From assembly GCA_027943335.1 (NCBI GenBank), contig BSBK01005648.1, positions 1,229,001-1,293,000 on the forward strand: 64,000 bases of DNA. Reading direction: 5' to 3'. Shown one piece after another: positions 23,628 through 33,893 of the stretch. The first letter of the stretch is position 1. Each line of letters opens with the position of its first letter. Both the position numbers and the translations under genes were made by a program. Origin of the DNA: Chamaecyparis obtusa (lineage: Eukaryota > Streptophyta > Pinopsida > Cupressales > Cupressaceae). Under the pieces are notes generated by a model, which saw only the letters and a list, made by a program, of their open reading frames with translations, made no database searches and had not been told where the DNA came from.

Positions 23628-24785
23628 GATCGGGAGAGTAGGTGGCACACTTGATTAGCTTTCCCTTCATGTTATCTTTGTTGTGTGTTTGCCTGTTGTA
23701 CTGTGCTTCTCCCATGATGTGTTTGCTAAATGTTGTTAGATTCTTTTATACGACCCTTGTTACTTTGTTGGTGCAAGGTGATAAATGAATCAAACCTATT
23801 GTACAATTCCTCTATATGTATCTCTATTCTTATATATGTTGTTTCATGTTATGTTTTACTTGTGCAATTATTCATAAATGTTTCCTTGTGTAATCTGCTT
23901 GGATCTGTGACTTGGTAGCACTAATTCTTTTTGGTCTCCATGTCATGGTCTGAAAAGATTTTTCTTCGTATATCTTATGTGATCTTTCCTCCTTTGTGAT
24001 TGTAGTTATACTTTCTTTGGGGAATGATGTCAATTCATTTGCAATAATATCATATATATATTATCTTATGATCATACTAACCCCATGGCAGGTAGTTCCC
24101 TTCTTTGTTCTTTGTATGTTTATGTGGTATTTCCCTTGATTTGTCTTCATCTAGGGGCATCCCGTAGTGGAAATGTAATCAGTGGAGTTTTTTATGTTTC
24201 CATTAAATCCATTGCTCCTGTTAAAGTGTTAGAAATGACTTTAATGTGGGGGAATACACTTTTCTCACCTATTGCACACACACACTTTTTGATACACATA
24301 TTATTTTTCAAGATACTTTTCTCCCTTTTTGGATTAGTGAATAATCCTTAAAGCATGGATTTATATTTTAGGATCTCTTGATCCCTCCAGTTTCAAATTT
24401 TTGATCCCTTAAGGTCAGAGGTTTCCTTAAGACTGGATCTCTTTTGCTTTTGGTTTTACTCTTATGGAATAGAATATTCCTAAGGGTGAATCCTTGATGG
24501 GTTGACTAGTGAGTAGCTACATTCACTAGGTGGTTCAATTCCATCTTTCTAGTTGTGTTGTTTCCTTGTGTGGTTCACAATGGGATATAAGTTCTCATAG
24601 GGTGAGATAATCACACCCTCTCTCTTTCTCTCTCTAGAGATGTCTCTCTTATTGTGATCTTGGAGTTGATGAAGACTTGATTCCCTAGTGGATTGAGGTT
24701 TCCTTTTTCCCTTTGATTATGATAAGATTATCTTTTCATTATGATCTCTTTTACCAAGAGTTTGCATCGAGTCCATACTCTTGCT
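23628..24785 (+). other. Element B 3' non-coding region
   Basis: About 1.15 kb between the end of the coding frame and the polypurine tract. It contains a CT-rich stretch (24617-24650) and a short AC repeat (about 24285). No further protein domain is seen. Confidence 0.6.
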
Positions 24786-24800
24786 AAAGTGGGGGCTTAA
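24786..24800 (+). other. Polypurine tract of element B
   Basis: aaagtgggggcttaa lies directly before the 3' LTR. Confidence 0.7.
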
Positions 24801-26408
24801 TATATCATCTTAAAATGGAAGCACTTCCATGATAAGAGGGTTTAGCCCTCCAAGTAAGTGGCATGGGGTCATGTCAAGCACCTTGATTAGGTCTTTTCAT
24901 GGATCTATTTGTTTCCCCCCTGTTCTGCTTCTTTCTCCCTATTTCCAACCTCATTTCTACCAACTTTCTCTGAGAATCTGAAGACCTTGACTTTCTGGGT
25001 CAAGGCTGACCTGAAGGGTCAAGGATGACCTAGTCTCTGACCTAGGTCAAGGATGACCATTTCCCTGACCTAGGGTAGAGACTACCTCATCCCTGACCCC
25101 AGGTCCAATTTTCAAATTCTGAAAGTTTTGGGATGTCGGGTTTCGGAAAGTTTTATTTTCCCGCTTATGGGTCAGTTGTTTCGGATTTTAGAATGGTAAA
25201 ATCTTAAATTGTAATTAATCTAGGTCCATTTATATAAGTTAATATTAATTTGGATTTAATTATCCAATGTTGGCCTTCTCTAGAAGTTTGTGCCCTAGAT
25301 CACTATAAAAGGAAGCCTTCCTCTCTCATTTTCTTCATCCCTCAAGTGCAATCAAGTTTTGTGAGAATATCTGATTTTCATAAGCATTCACAATAAAGCA
25401 AGCAAGAAGGAGAAGGAAAGAAAGAAAGAAAGAATTCATCTTCAAGCCAAGCATTCAAACATTCAAACATTCATCAAGGAGATCCATTGTTAGCTATTGA
25501 AGGATTCAATCTCTTTGGAGCCCCCTTGAAGATTTCTCCATCCATATTCATACAAGCCTCTTCCTATGCAAAGATACATTCAAGATTGGTGTTGAAGATC
25601 TAATGCCATTTATTTGAGACATCCTACATATTTCTACATTCATTTGGAGCATCCCTACTTGTGGATTCAAGGATTCGAATCCTCCACAAGGACTTCAACA
25701 TAAGTAAGGTGAATAGTTTCATTTACTTTATTTATACATATTGCAATTTCAATTCAATTTCAAGGTTAATTCCTAAATTGGAGTTTGACCAAGGAAAACC
25801 CCCCATACAAAGAAGAAAAACCATTTTTCTTGCAGATACAGGTATAGGACAGTGAATTGAGGTGCAGATCTAGATACCCTTTTCGGTGAACTTCTGAGAT
25901 TCGCGAACAGAATTTCCATCGGAGATGATCTTCTATGAGGGGTAGGATCCTGCCCTGGGGTAAGACCTTGCCCTGTTATCTATGTCAAGGATGACCTACT
26001 TCCATAAAGACAAAAATTTTTTGGGTTCTCTCTGTCTCGACATTTACAGTTTGGAGTAGAATGCAGAATTTCTCGAAACTATGCACAGACATCAGAAATC
26101 AACATTTTTTAGATTTTCCCTATTTTGAGGTTAGAATTTTCCTTCTATTCATTTAATATTTCAAGTACATATTTTCTATAGTAGATTATATGATTTCCTC
26201 CTTTCTTCATGTTCTCCATTGTCTGATTCAATTGTGCATTGATCACTTCTTTGTGATTAATCCATTTGGATCTCTCCTTTTGGGAATTTGGATTAAGGAT
26301 AGATCCTATATTCTCCCTTTGCATATCATATTATCTTATATACCACTATTCAACCCCATACACACAATTACCCTACCTATAGAGGTGAATCCATTCCACC
26401 TTTATTCA
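24801..26408 (+). repeat. Element B 3' LTR
   Basis: Partner of 11506-13094, with the same TATA box (25303-25311) and the same end, TTTATTCA. Its first bases read TATATCA in place of TGTATTG. Confidence 0.92.
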
Positions 26409-26413
26409 GCTAT
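26409..26413. other. Target duplication of element B, right copy
   Basis: gctat, matching 11501-11505. Confidence 0.88.
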
Positions 26414-27000
26414 ATCATTTTAGAAAATCTATCCACAACAACAAATGTAGAATCATTACCTCTTACTGTCTTCAGTAAGCCAAGAAAAAAATCCATACTG
26501 ATGTCAATCCAAGGTTTTCTCAGGAACAGAAATCGGTATATACAATCCATTATTCTGACTTACTCCTTTTGCAACTTGACAAATTCCACAACTTTTCACA
26601 AATTTCTGAACATCTTTATACAACTATGGCTAAAAGTATTTCTCTTTAAGAAAATTCAATCTCTTATCAACTCCAAAATGTCCACCCAAACCACCACTAT
26701 ATTTCTCCTTTATAAAATTATTTCTCAGTGCTCCTCTCAGTATACACAACTGAATACCCTTAAACAACATACCTTCTTGCATAAAATATTCATCCCATTT
26801 AGTACTCAGTTGATCTTGAATAGGTGTTCTGCACTTTCTCCACGGCTCAGAAAAATCAGGATCAAATTCATAAGAATCCCTCATGTCATCAAATCCAAGA
26901 ACTTCAATTTTCATCTTGGTCATCAAAGATCTCCTTCTACTCAATGCATTAACAACTCAATTAGTGACTCCACTCTTATGCTTTATCATAAATGTATAAC
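26414..27000 (-). pseudogene. Gypsy-A integrase, N-terminal part
   Basis: Minus-strand reading: the zinc-binding region (MLFKGIQLCILRGALRNNFI, SGGLGGHFGVDKRLNFLKEK) is at 26630-26944. The start of the catalytic core is at 26414-26560 ([24 protein letters not shown]). The first catalytic Asp sits before this in the usual DFI.GLP context, here DFFLGLL. It joins the core piece at 11260-11505 once element B is removed. Frame breaks are present near 26560-26630. Confidence 0.87.
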
Positions 27001-28402
27001 TCTAAAAATACTCAACCCATTTCATATGTATCTGATTCAACTTATTCTAACTACCCAAATACTATAAAGCTTTATGATAGGTATACAACACAAATTCACT
27101 TGGTATCAAATAATGTCTCCATTTCTTCAGTGCTTGAACAATAGCATAGAATTCTTGATCATACATGGAATATTTCCTTTCTGCATCATTCAACTTTTCA
27201 CTAAAGAAAGCAATTGGTTTACGTTCTTGACTCAATATAGCTCCTATTGCACTACCACTTGCATCACATTCCACTTGAAATACCTTATTGAAATTAGGCA
27301 ATGCCAAAATAGGCAATCCAGCAACCTTCTACTTCAAAGTCTCAAACTTTTATTAGCTCCATGTGTCCACTTGAATTCTATTTTATCTCCTCTCATAGTC
27401 TCAGTCATAGCATTACATATTGAACTAAAATTCCTAATGAACTTTCGGTAAAAATTTGCCAAACCATGAAATGATCTTACCTCACTAGAATTCTCAGGTG
27501 TAGGCCAATTCAAAATATCTTCAACCTTTTCAAGATTCATTTTCAAACCATCAGATGAAATCACAAATCCCAAATACACAATCTCCTCTTTCATGGATGA
27601 ACATTTTTTTCAGATTTATCTTCAACTTTTCTTCTTTCAATCTCTGCAATACTTGTTTAACATGCAACAAATTTTTGTCTCTGGTCTTATTTAATATTAG
27701 AATATCATCAAGATATACAATCACAAATTTACCCAAGAATTTCTTCAAAACTTCATCCATCAATCTCATAAAAGTACTCGATGCATTAGTTAAACCAAAA
27801 GGCATAACCAACCACTTATACAAACCTTCTTTTGTCTTGAAAGTAGTCTTCCATTCATCACCTTCTCTAATTTTGATCTGATGATATCCACTTTTCAAAT
27901 CAATTTTGGTAAAATACTTTTCTCTAGTCAAACTATCCATTATGTCATCCATTCTTGATATAAGAAACCTATATTTCACTGTTATCTTGTTAATTTCTCT
28001 AGAATCAGTGCACATTCACCATTATCCATTCTTCTTAGGTGCCAATACAGCAGGTACTGTACAAGGACTCAAACTTTCTCTTATTAAACCTTTATTCAAC
28101 AATTCTTGAATATGTCGGTTCAAATCTTGATTCTTGGTAGGTGTCAACCAATTTGGTTCCTTATTCAGTAAACTAGCTCCAAGGATAAGATCCATACAAT
28201 GATCAATGCTTCTCTTCGGTGGAAAACCATCAGGTACATTATCAAAAATGATCTCACTGTACTCAGTGAGTAACTTATCAATCTCTTCAGGGACAATATC
28301 CTCTATTTTCTTACTTGATTTGTTAGGAATCACACCAAAACATACATCATTCTTCTTCAAATCCTTAAAAAACTTTCTTCCTTCCATCAAGCAAACTTTC
28401 AC
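27001..28402 (-). pseudogene. Gypsy-A reverse transcriptase-RNase H
   Basis: The RT begins with [17 protein letters not shown] (28015 downward). It includes [37 protein letters not shown] and the catalytic YLDD (codons 27704-27715). The connection domain carries [19 protein letters not shown]. RNase H is at 27062-27316 ([34 protein letters not shown]). Upstream (28022-28402) is the protease-RT linker ending APKKNG. A short frame break near 28015-28022 and another near 27560 divide it. The family match is firm; the copy is inactive. Confidence 0.9.
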
Positions 28403-29880
28403 AATGTGAAAACATTACTAACAGGTTCTTCAATCAAAGTTAACAAGATTTATCTTCTTCCATGAGCCCAAATAGTATATTTATGTAATCTCCCATCATA
28501 TATAGCATGTCTATCATATTTCCAAGGTCTACACAACAAAATATGGCAATAATCCATAGGCATGATATCACATAACACCTTATCATAGTAATTTCCAATT
28601 TTCAAATTCACATAACATTGTTCACTTACCAAGAGTGTATGCTTATCTTTGATCCATGAAATCTGATAGGGCTTCAGATGTTCCAACCTTTTCAACTACA
28701 AATTTTTGACCATTTCCTTAGATGCTAGATTCTCTGAGCTACCACTATCAATGATTACCTTTTAAACTTCATTAGAAACTCTACATCTAGTCTTGAACAA
28801 ACTTTTCTTTACCGGATCTTCCTTATTGCTTTCACTCCAAAGTTCTCTCCTTACCATTAAGTTATTTTCCTTCTCAGGTTCATTGGGTGACTCTTCTTGC
28901 ACCAAAGTGTTTCTACTACTACTGACCTTCTTACTTGCATGTGTACACTCAAATGATCTATGTTCTTCTTCTCCACAATTATAAAAATTTCCTCTAAAAC
29001 CACCTCTATTATATCCACCTTAGTAGTTACTGTCTCTACCTCTAGATGAACTTTCACCTTTCCACTCGATCTTGCCTTTATCCAGGGTTGTCTTTTCAGG
29101 TTCAGATCTACTATTTTCACCATAAGATCTACCTCTTCCTCTAGGGAATCTACCACCTCTACCTCTTTGTCTTTTCTCATGTCTCTTGTTCAATTTCTCC
29201 TCAGCTTTCAATGCAAATTGATAAGCCTCTTCAATGTTCTCCAATTTGACCAAACTAATTTTTTCTTGGATGGAAACTCTCAAACCATTCAAGTATCTAG
29301 CAATTCTTTCCACCTCATCTTCATCATGTCTAGATCTGATATCTAGTCTATAGAATTCCTCAGTATATTCTTTTACCAAGCTATCTTTCTGCTTCAAACT
29401 TTGCATTCGCCTAACTAGGTTAATCTAATAATCACAAGGTAGGAACTTCCCTTTCAATTTATTCACCATTTTACTCCATACCTTTATTTTTTCTTTTCCT
29501 TTCCTCTTTCTATCCAGCTATAGATGTTCCCACCACAACGATGCATGACTCTTCAACTTTGTGCTTGCAATTTTCACCTTCTTTTCCTCAGGTACATTTT
29601 CATATTCGAAATACTTTTCCATCTTAGTGATCCAATCCACCAATACATGAGAATCCAATTTTCCACTATACTTAGGAGGATTAAAGTGTGGTGTAGACTT
29701 TAGATTTGTCAAAGCTTTCAACAATATTTCCTCACCTTGATCCATCACTAGTGTAGGTTCTACATCACCTTGTTCTTCCTCAATTTCATCATCACTAACA
29801 TCTTCAAGATGTCTTCCTCTTCTCTGGACTATTTCAACAGCTTCTAATCTAGTAGCAAGTTGTCTCAACATGTCTGCCAA
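28403..29880 (-). pseudogene. Gypsy-A gag-protease
   Basis: The likely ATG is at 29880 (MADMLRQLATRLEAVEIVQR). A gag core follows (KYSGKLDSHVLVDWITKMEK, SLWWEHL, FYRLDIRSRHDEDEVERIAR), then an Arg/Gly-rich tract (RQRGRGGRFPRGRGRSYG). The zinc knuckle is YNCGEEEHRSFEC; its first Cys is missing. Protease has VIIDSGSSENLASKEM near 28740-28755 (DSG type) and later CDIMPMDYCHILLCRPWKYD. Stops occur after WWEHL, SNY and KVS..NEV. Gag would build the particle; the DSG protease would cut it. Confidence 0.88.
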
Positions 29881-30035
29881 TCCGAGATCTGCATCTCACC
29901 TCCCACAAACCATCTTGAAACCCTCTGTAATTGTAGGCTAGATCACAATATGCTACCCCACAACAATTCAACTAGGGTTTGACAATAAGTAACCCTCAAA
30001 ACTAGATTCACAAACCTAGATCCACATCTAACCTC

Positions 30036-30047
30036 ACTTTGAAACCA
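30036..30047 (-). other. Decayed primer binding site of Gypsy-A
   Basis: TGGTTTCAAAGT on the minus strand, two bases inside the 5' LTR. It agrees with the initiator-Met site TGGTATCAGAGC at 9 of 12 positions. Confidence 0.6.
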
Positions 30048-30049
30048 CC

Positions 30050-30350
30050 TGATGCAAGAGGAGGATGAAGAGAGGGGCCAAAGGCACACCCTAACCAGAT
30101 CCACCTTGTAGAGATCACACGCAGAAGCAACAACACACAACAATGAGAGAGAGAATGTAGATAATTTCATATATTATCTTCAATTTGATTCATACATGTC
30201 GGTCTGTAAGGCCTTCCCAATTTAGGACAGATATTACAATCAAGTATAGAAGTCCTCCAACATGTGAGGATCTGCCAACAATCTCTAATTTTCTATCTTC
30301 TATATTCTATCTCCAAAACTTACTGACTCCCTAAACTCTAACCAAACTAT
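30050..30350 (-). repeat. Gypsy-A 5' LTR fragment, cut by element D
   Basis: It matches the first 300 bases of the 3' LTR (2998-3300), including a long shared stretch of GATTCATACATGTC and ACTGACTCCCTAAACTC. It stops where D begins. The other half should lie beyond the right window edge, after D, F2 and G. Confidence 0.87.
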
Positions 30351-30901
30351 TGTAAATTTGGCTATACTAGTGTATATGACTTGTTATAGTATTGTCATCA
30401 TGGCAAAAAATTCATATAGTAGTTTGGAGTCAACGCACTTGATGAGAAGATCAGAAATTAGTTAAGTGTTCAAGACTGGACAATGTATAGAGGACCTGAA
30501 GCTCAGAGCATCAGCGCACGTGCGTACAATCGAGTTATGGTGTGCACCCTAAAAGATAATTTGGTTAGACTATATTCATGCTTAATCTATGAGTGCATGA
30601 TCAGATATGCAAGTATGCTAAAGTTATAGACAGTTGAAGTTACACAGCCAGTGTGTGCTAGAGAAGAACAAAGTAAGCAGCCAACTGTTAGCATTTTTAT
30701 TTGCGGTTATATTCTAATGTTTTAAAGGCTATGCACCTATTTTAATTAGGTTTCTAACATATAAATATGTTTTTTTGTAAATGCACTTGAGCCAATTCAA
30801 CTGGAAGCATTGTATGTAATCGGTTAAAGGGCCGACCTAGTTATTTGTTTTGTGTGCGCATATAAATATGAGATGCACCCATTGTAATTTGTAGGCAAGT
30901 T

Positions 30902-30910
30902 TATATAAAG
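30902..30910 (+). promoter_or_regulatory. Candidate TATA box in element D LTR
   Basis: TATATAAAG, 578 bases before the LTR end. It is a positional guess; the matching part of the 3' LTR is outside the window. Confidence 0.4.
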
Positions 30911-31427
30911 TTGTGATAAGAAGAGTAGAAGTATGTGAAGAATCTATAAGATGTATTAGATCTTTGCAAGAGGTCAAAGCATCAGTGCATCAAAGGAATT
31001 GATTAGAAAAGTAGTGTCATGGTGACAGTTCATCCAGTAGATATAGTGTGTATCTGAGATCATAAGGTTGTAGCCTTCACCACTTGAGAAGTGAGCTCTA
31101 GGATAGTGCATCCACTCCCCTAACAGGGACTATTGTAAAATACTCCTAATAGGGTTGGACCCTTAACAAGGTCTACTGTACTTAATACATTGTAAAGCAA
31201 CTCCTAACAGGGTTAAGGATCTTCTAACAAGGATCATAAAATACTAGTACAGAATATTAGTGGGTGTCAATTCTCACCGGGGTTTTTACCTATTTGGGTT
31301 TCCCCATAACCATATTGGTGTTATGTGTTGATTTCATGTTTCATGTTTCATGTTTATGTGTATGTTCATTTCAGTACTTAAACATTTAAGTTCAATTTAA
31401 ATATTAAGGGAAAAGATAAAATTTAGT

Positions 31428-31468
31428 GAACACTGATTCACCCCCCCCCCCCCCCCCTCTCAGTGTTC
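31428..31468 (+). other. C-loop hairpin in element D LTR
   Basis: GAACACTGA, TTCA, a C-run of 17 and TCT..., then TCAGTGTTC. The stem is perfect but its bases differ from Copia-C (GATAACTGA) and Copia-2 (ACAACTGA), with both arms changed to match. Confidence 0.75.
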
Positions 31469-31482
31469 CCATTCCTAACAAT

Positions 31483-31494
31483 TGGTATCAGAGG
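31483..31494 (+). other. Primer binding site, tRNA-iMet type (element D)
   Basis: TGGTATCAGAGG; 11 of 12 bases match the usual site. Confidence 0.88.
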
Positions 31495-31534
31495 TCTGGT
31501 CCTCAGCAACAAATTTTTACCACTTGAGGAGATC

Positions 31535-32661
31535 ATGGACAAAGTAGAAATGAAACATCTGAAAAGAAATTTTGAAGCTACTCTTAAAGACCTGGACAAA
31601 TCTTAAAGAGAAATTGAAGAACTAAAAGAAAAACTCAGTGATGCTCAATTAGTCATCAAAATGATAAGAAAAGATTTGAAAGAATGCTCTACCAGTGATC
31701 TAGGGACAATGGTCAAGAAGCTAAATGAAGAAAATACATCCTTAAAAGAACAACTTGAAGAATTTGATGATAATTTGATTAACAATTAGGAAGTCTATGA
31801 TGAACAGATCAAACAGAACCTTCAACTGAATGAAGAATTGAGGCAAGCAAACATGGAAATCTTGGAGCTAAGGAACAACAAAGAAAGCTTGGAATCTAAA
31901 TTAAAAGCTGCTAAGAATCACATTGATAAATTACACACCAATTCTGATTTGATAGAATCTCATTTATATGCAAGAAGAGCTAAAGGAGATACTAGCTGCA
32001 TTGGATACAATGAAGCACAAAATCAGATTGACAACATGCGAGCAAGAATGAAAGCACCAGAAGGCACCTCTGATCCTAACGAGACTAGAATTTAGACTAA
32101 GGATCATATTGAACCACCTAAGAATGAGCGCAAGCTAGTAGACCACACTTGTTATGCATGTAACAAGCATGGACACATAGCAAGGAAATGTATAGAGGTA
32201 AGACCTTTCAATGGTTACTATATTCATGCAATAAATTTGGTCATAGAGCTATGAATTGCAAGACAAGTCAAAAGAATAGGACTCGGTATAATCAAAGAAA
32301 TTAGAATTAGTCAAATGAAAGAAGTTCTCAGAATCTTACATGTTAGATATGTAACTATAATGGTCACTCAGCTAGACAATGTAAAATGGTGACTCATGTC
32401 AATGCGCCAAGGAATATAAGGCCTCCATTCATTTGTCACTCTTGTAACAAGGCTGGACACGTCTCAAAGTTTTGCAGATCAAGGATGCAAGGTCAAGAAA
32501 GCCCTAAAAAGCCCAAAGAACTAGTTTTGGATCCTAAAGGAGAAGTCAATTTTGTGGAAGCTTCAGAGGATGCAAGCTTGATTTGGTTAGAAAAAAAGGA
32601 CAAGGCTGATGAGTATGTATTGGATGCATCCACAGTGGACGCACCCTCTACATCTAGATGA
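31535..32661 (+). pseudogene. Element D gag-like protein: coiled coil and four CCHC knuckles
   Basis: The ATG at 31535 opens MDKVEMKHLKRNFEATLKDL. Residues 1-150 are one long Glu/Lys/Leu-rich heptad region (REIEELKEKLSDAQL, LNEENTSLKEQLEEFDD, NKESLESKLKAAKNHIDKL), a clear coiled coil. Zinc knuckles follow: CYACNKHGHIARKC (32149), a damaged second one (YSCNKFGHRAMNCK, first Cys lost), C*ICNYNGHSARQCK with an internal TAG (32341), and CHSCNKAGHVSKFC (32440). The usual copia UBN2 gag domain is absent. TAG stops at DKS*REI, INN*EVY and TRI*TKD, and two frame changes, mark it as dead. RNA binding is inferred from the knuckles only. Confidence 0.75.
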
Positions 32662-33002
32662 ATGGCCCTCAGGGTGATAGGGGGAGCTAATTTAGCTCTA
32701 GCCCCCTACACGGCTAGTATACTCACTCTTAGAGTATGTGCCTTTGGACTTAAGCTTTTGGAGACTAGTCGAATCTATGTGCAAGAGCGCACTAGCTGAT
32801 TGTTTGCAAAATGAAAGATAGGAAATTTGATGAGATGGCAGGCCTCTCAAGGACAAGCATCATCCTTCCAGAGGGAAAACACGTGAGGAAGATTGTTGAA
32901 CAGACTTGTAAATCAAGAAGTGATAGGTGCGGTATGACTATCGAGCCTATTGAGCAAGATGACATCAAATTGATGTCCATGATGCTGTGATATAGGTTCT
33001 AA
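32662..33002 (+). other. Non-coding stretch after element D gag
   Basis: Contains a purine tract, agggggagctaa (about 32680), like the PPT-type tracts of Sireviruses. No reading frame is supported. Confidence 0.4.
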
Positions 33003-33893
33003 CACACCAGCAGGGTAAATAGTGTGTCTGCGACCACAATTCTTGTTTCCATAAGACTAGTGAAGGAAAATGGAGAGTTCAACTTGTGTGAGATCTTGCA
33101 AACAAAGCTAATTGACAACATCAAGGCAATCAATCATGATAAGACCAAGATATTCATATTTGGGTCTTTGATCATATTCATGTACTTCCATATTGTTGGA
33201 AAGGTATCTGATTTGTATCTAGACAAATCCATTCCCACAATGCCTCAGATATCTCTCAAGGCATGTACTAAGAGCACTTTGAAGGACTACATGACACTAG
33301 AGTTGAAGACATTTAGGGTTAAAATGTAGAGGAGGTACGGATACCAGAGAACATTGTTGAGAAATACAAGGATACTATTTGCTTCATGGTTGAGACTAAC
33401 ACAACATGCATGGAGGAAGTTGAACCAAGAACAAAGTGGATTCATCCACTAGGATATGAAGTGGAAAATCCTATTCTAGAAGCATACACACAAGTATTGC
33501 TTCCATCCCCTAAAGACCCCAATGAGCCAAGATGGGGAACCTATGTAGAGAAAACAAGAGAATTTGATGCAGTGTTAAACAGCGCAGCAACAAAAAGGAA
33601 GGTTGTGTTGGTTCCTAGAATGGATTTTACACTCTATAAAACACCAATATACCTAAGACTGATTTTGGGAATGGTCAGTTCCAAATATGGGGAAATTTGT
33701 AGGTAACTGGACCAACTATAGGGACAAGACTTCCCTCTTCACTTCTAGCTCTACAGATCCGTGGCAGGTGCACCTAATCCAGTCAAATAGAACACTTATT
33801 TACAACACCAGGACTGGATTAAACAAAGTAGATAATAGCAAGAAAGTACTAAATGATAACCAATCATTCATTGACTCTCCATTGCTATGGTGA
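33003..33893 (+). pseudogene. Unrecognised reading frame in element D, first part
   Basis: Three overlapping frames give a continuous-looking protein: SATTILVSIRLVKENGEF and CEILQTKLIDNIKAINHDK (33024-33329), MEEVEPRTKWIHPLGYEVE (33386-33706), then GNWTNYRDKTSLFTSSSTDP (33687-33893). One hydrophobic segment is visible (FIFGSLIIFMYFHIVGKV). It is not pol and matches no domain I know well. It distantly recalls plant transposon-associated proteins of unknown function. The charged, helical style resembles the frame at 55478-57501, so the two may be halves of one gene split by later insertions. Confidence 0.4.

Larger units (their letters stand above)
11506..26408 (+). mobile_element. Element B: non-autonomous Ty3/gypsy with gag-protease only
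   Basis: Two LTRs of about 1.6 kb, a primer site and a polypurine tract frame an internal region of about 4.6 kb once Copia-C is removed. It codes for a gypsy gag and a protease-like domain. No RT, RNase H or integrase is present, so it must have moved with enzymes from another element. It is inserted in the Gypsy-A integrase gene with a perfect 5 bp duplication. Confidence 0.9.
2998..30350 (-). mobile_element. Gypsy-A: Ty3/gypsy chromovirus, split by three insertions
   Basis: This element is the backbone of the left half. Its pieces are 2998-4361, 11260-11505 and 26414-30350, and they join into one minus-strand order: 5' LTR fragment, gag, protease, RT, RNase H, integrase, chromodomain, 3' LTR. 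The integrase reading resumes across the element B insertion exactly: DRFSKM at 26414 onward continues into [15 protein letters not shown] at 11505 downward. Copia-2 and B sit in the integrase gene. D sits in the 5' LTR, whose remainder is not in the window. Confidence 0.92.
30351..31480 (+). repeat. Element D 5' LTR
   Basis: It begins TGTAAATTTGGCTATACTAG; the 3' LTR begins TGTTGGCAAGTTGTCTATAC, so the first 10-15 bases differ by small gaps before exact matching resumes. It ends CATTCCTAACA and carries the ACTCCTAACAGGGT motifs and a C-loop hairpin. The five bases on the left (actat) are the presumed target duplication. Confidence 0.85.

Noticed and set aside
24085..24351. 88-codon frame in the 3' part of element B
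   Set aside because: Hydrophobic, low-complexity translation in the non-coding 3' region of B. No support.
26501..27451. Plus-strand frames of 188 and 125 codons
   Set aside because: They lie over Gypsy-A integrase and RNase H, which are unmistakable on the minus strand.
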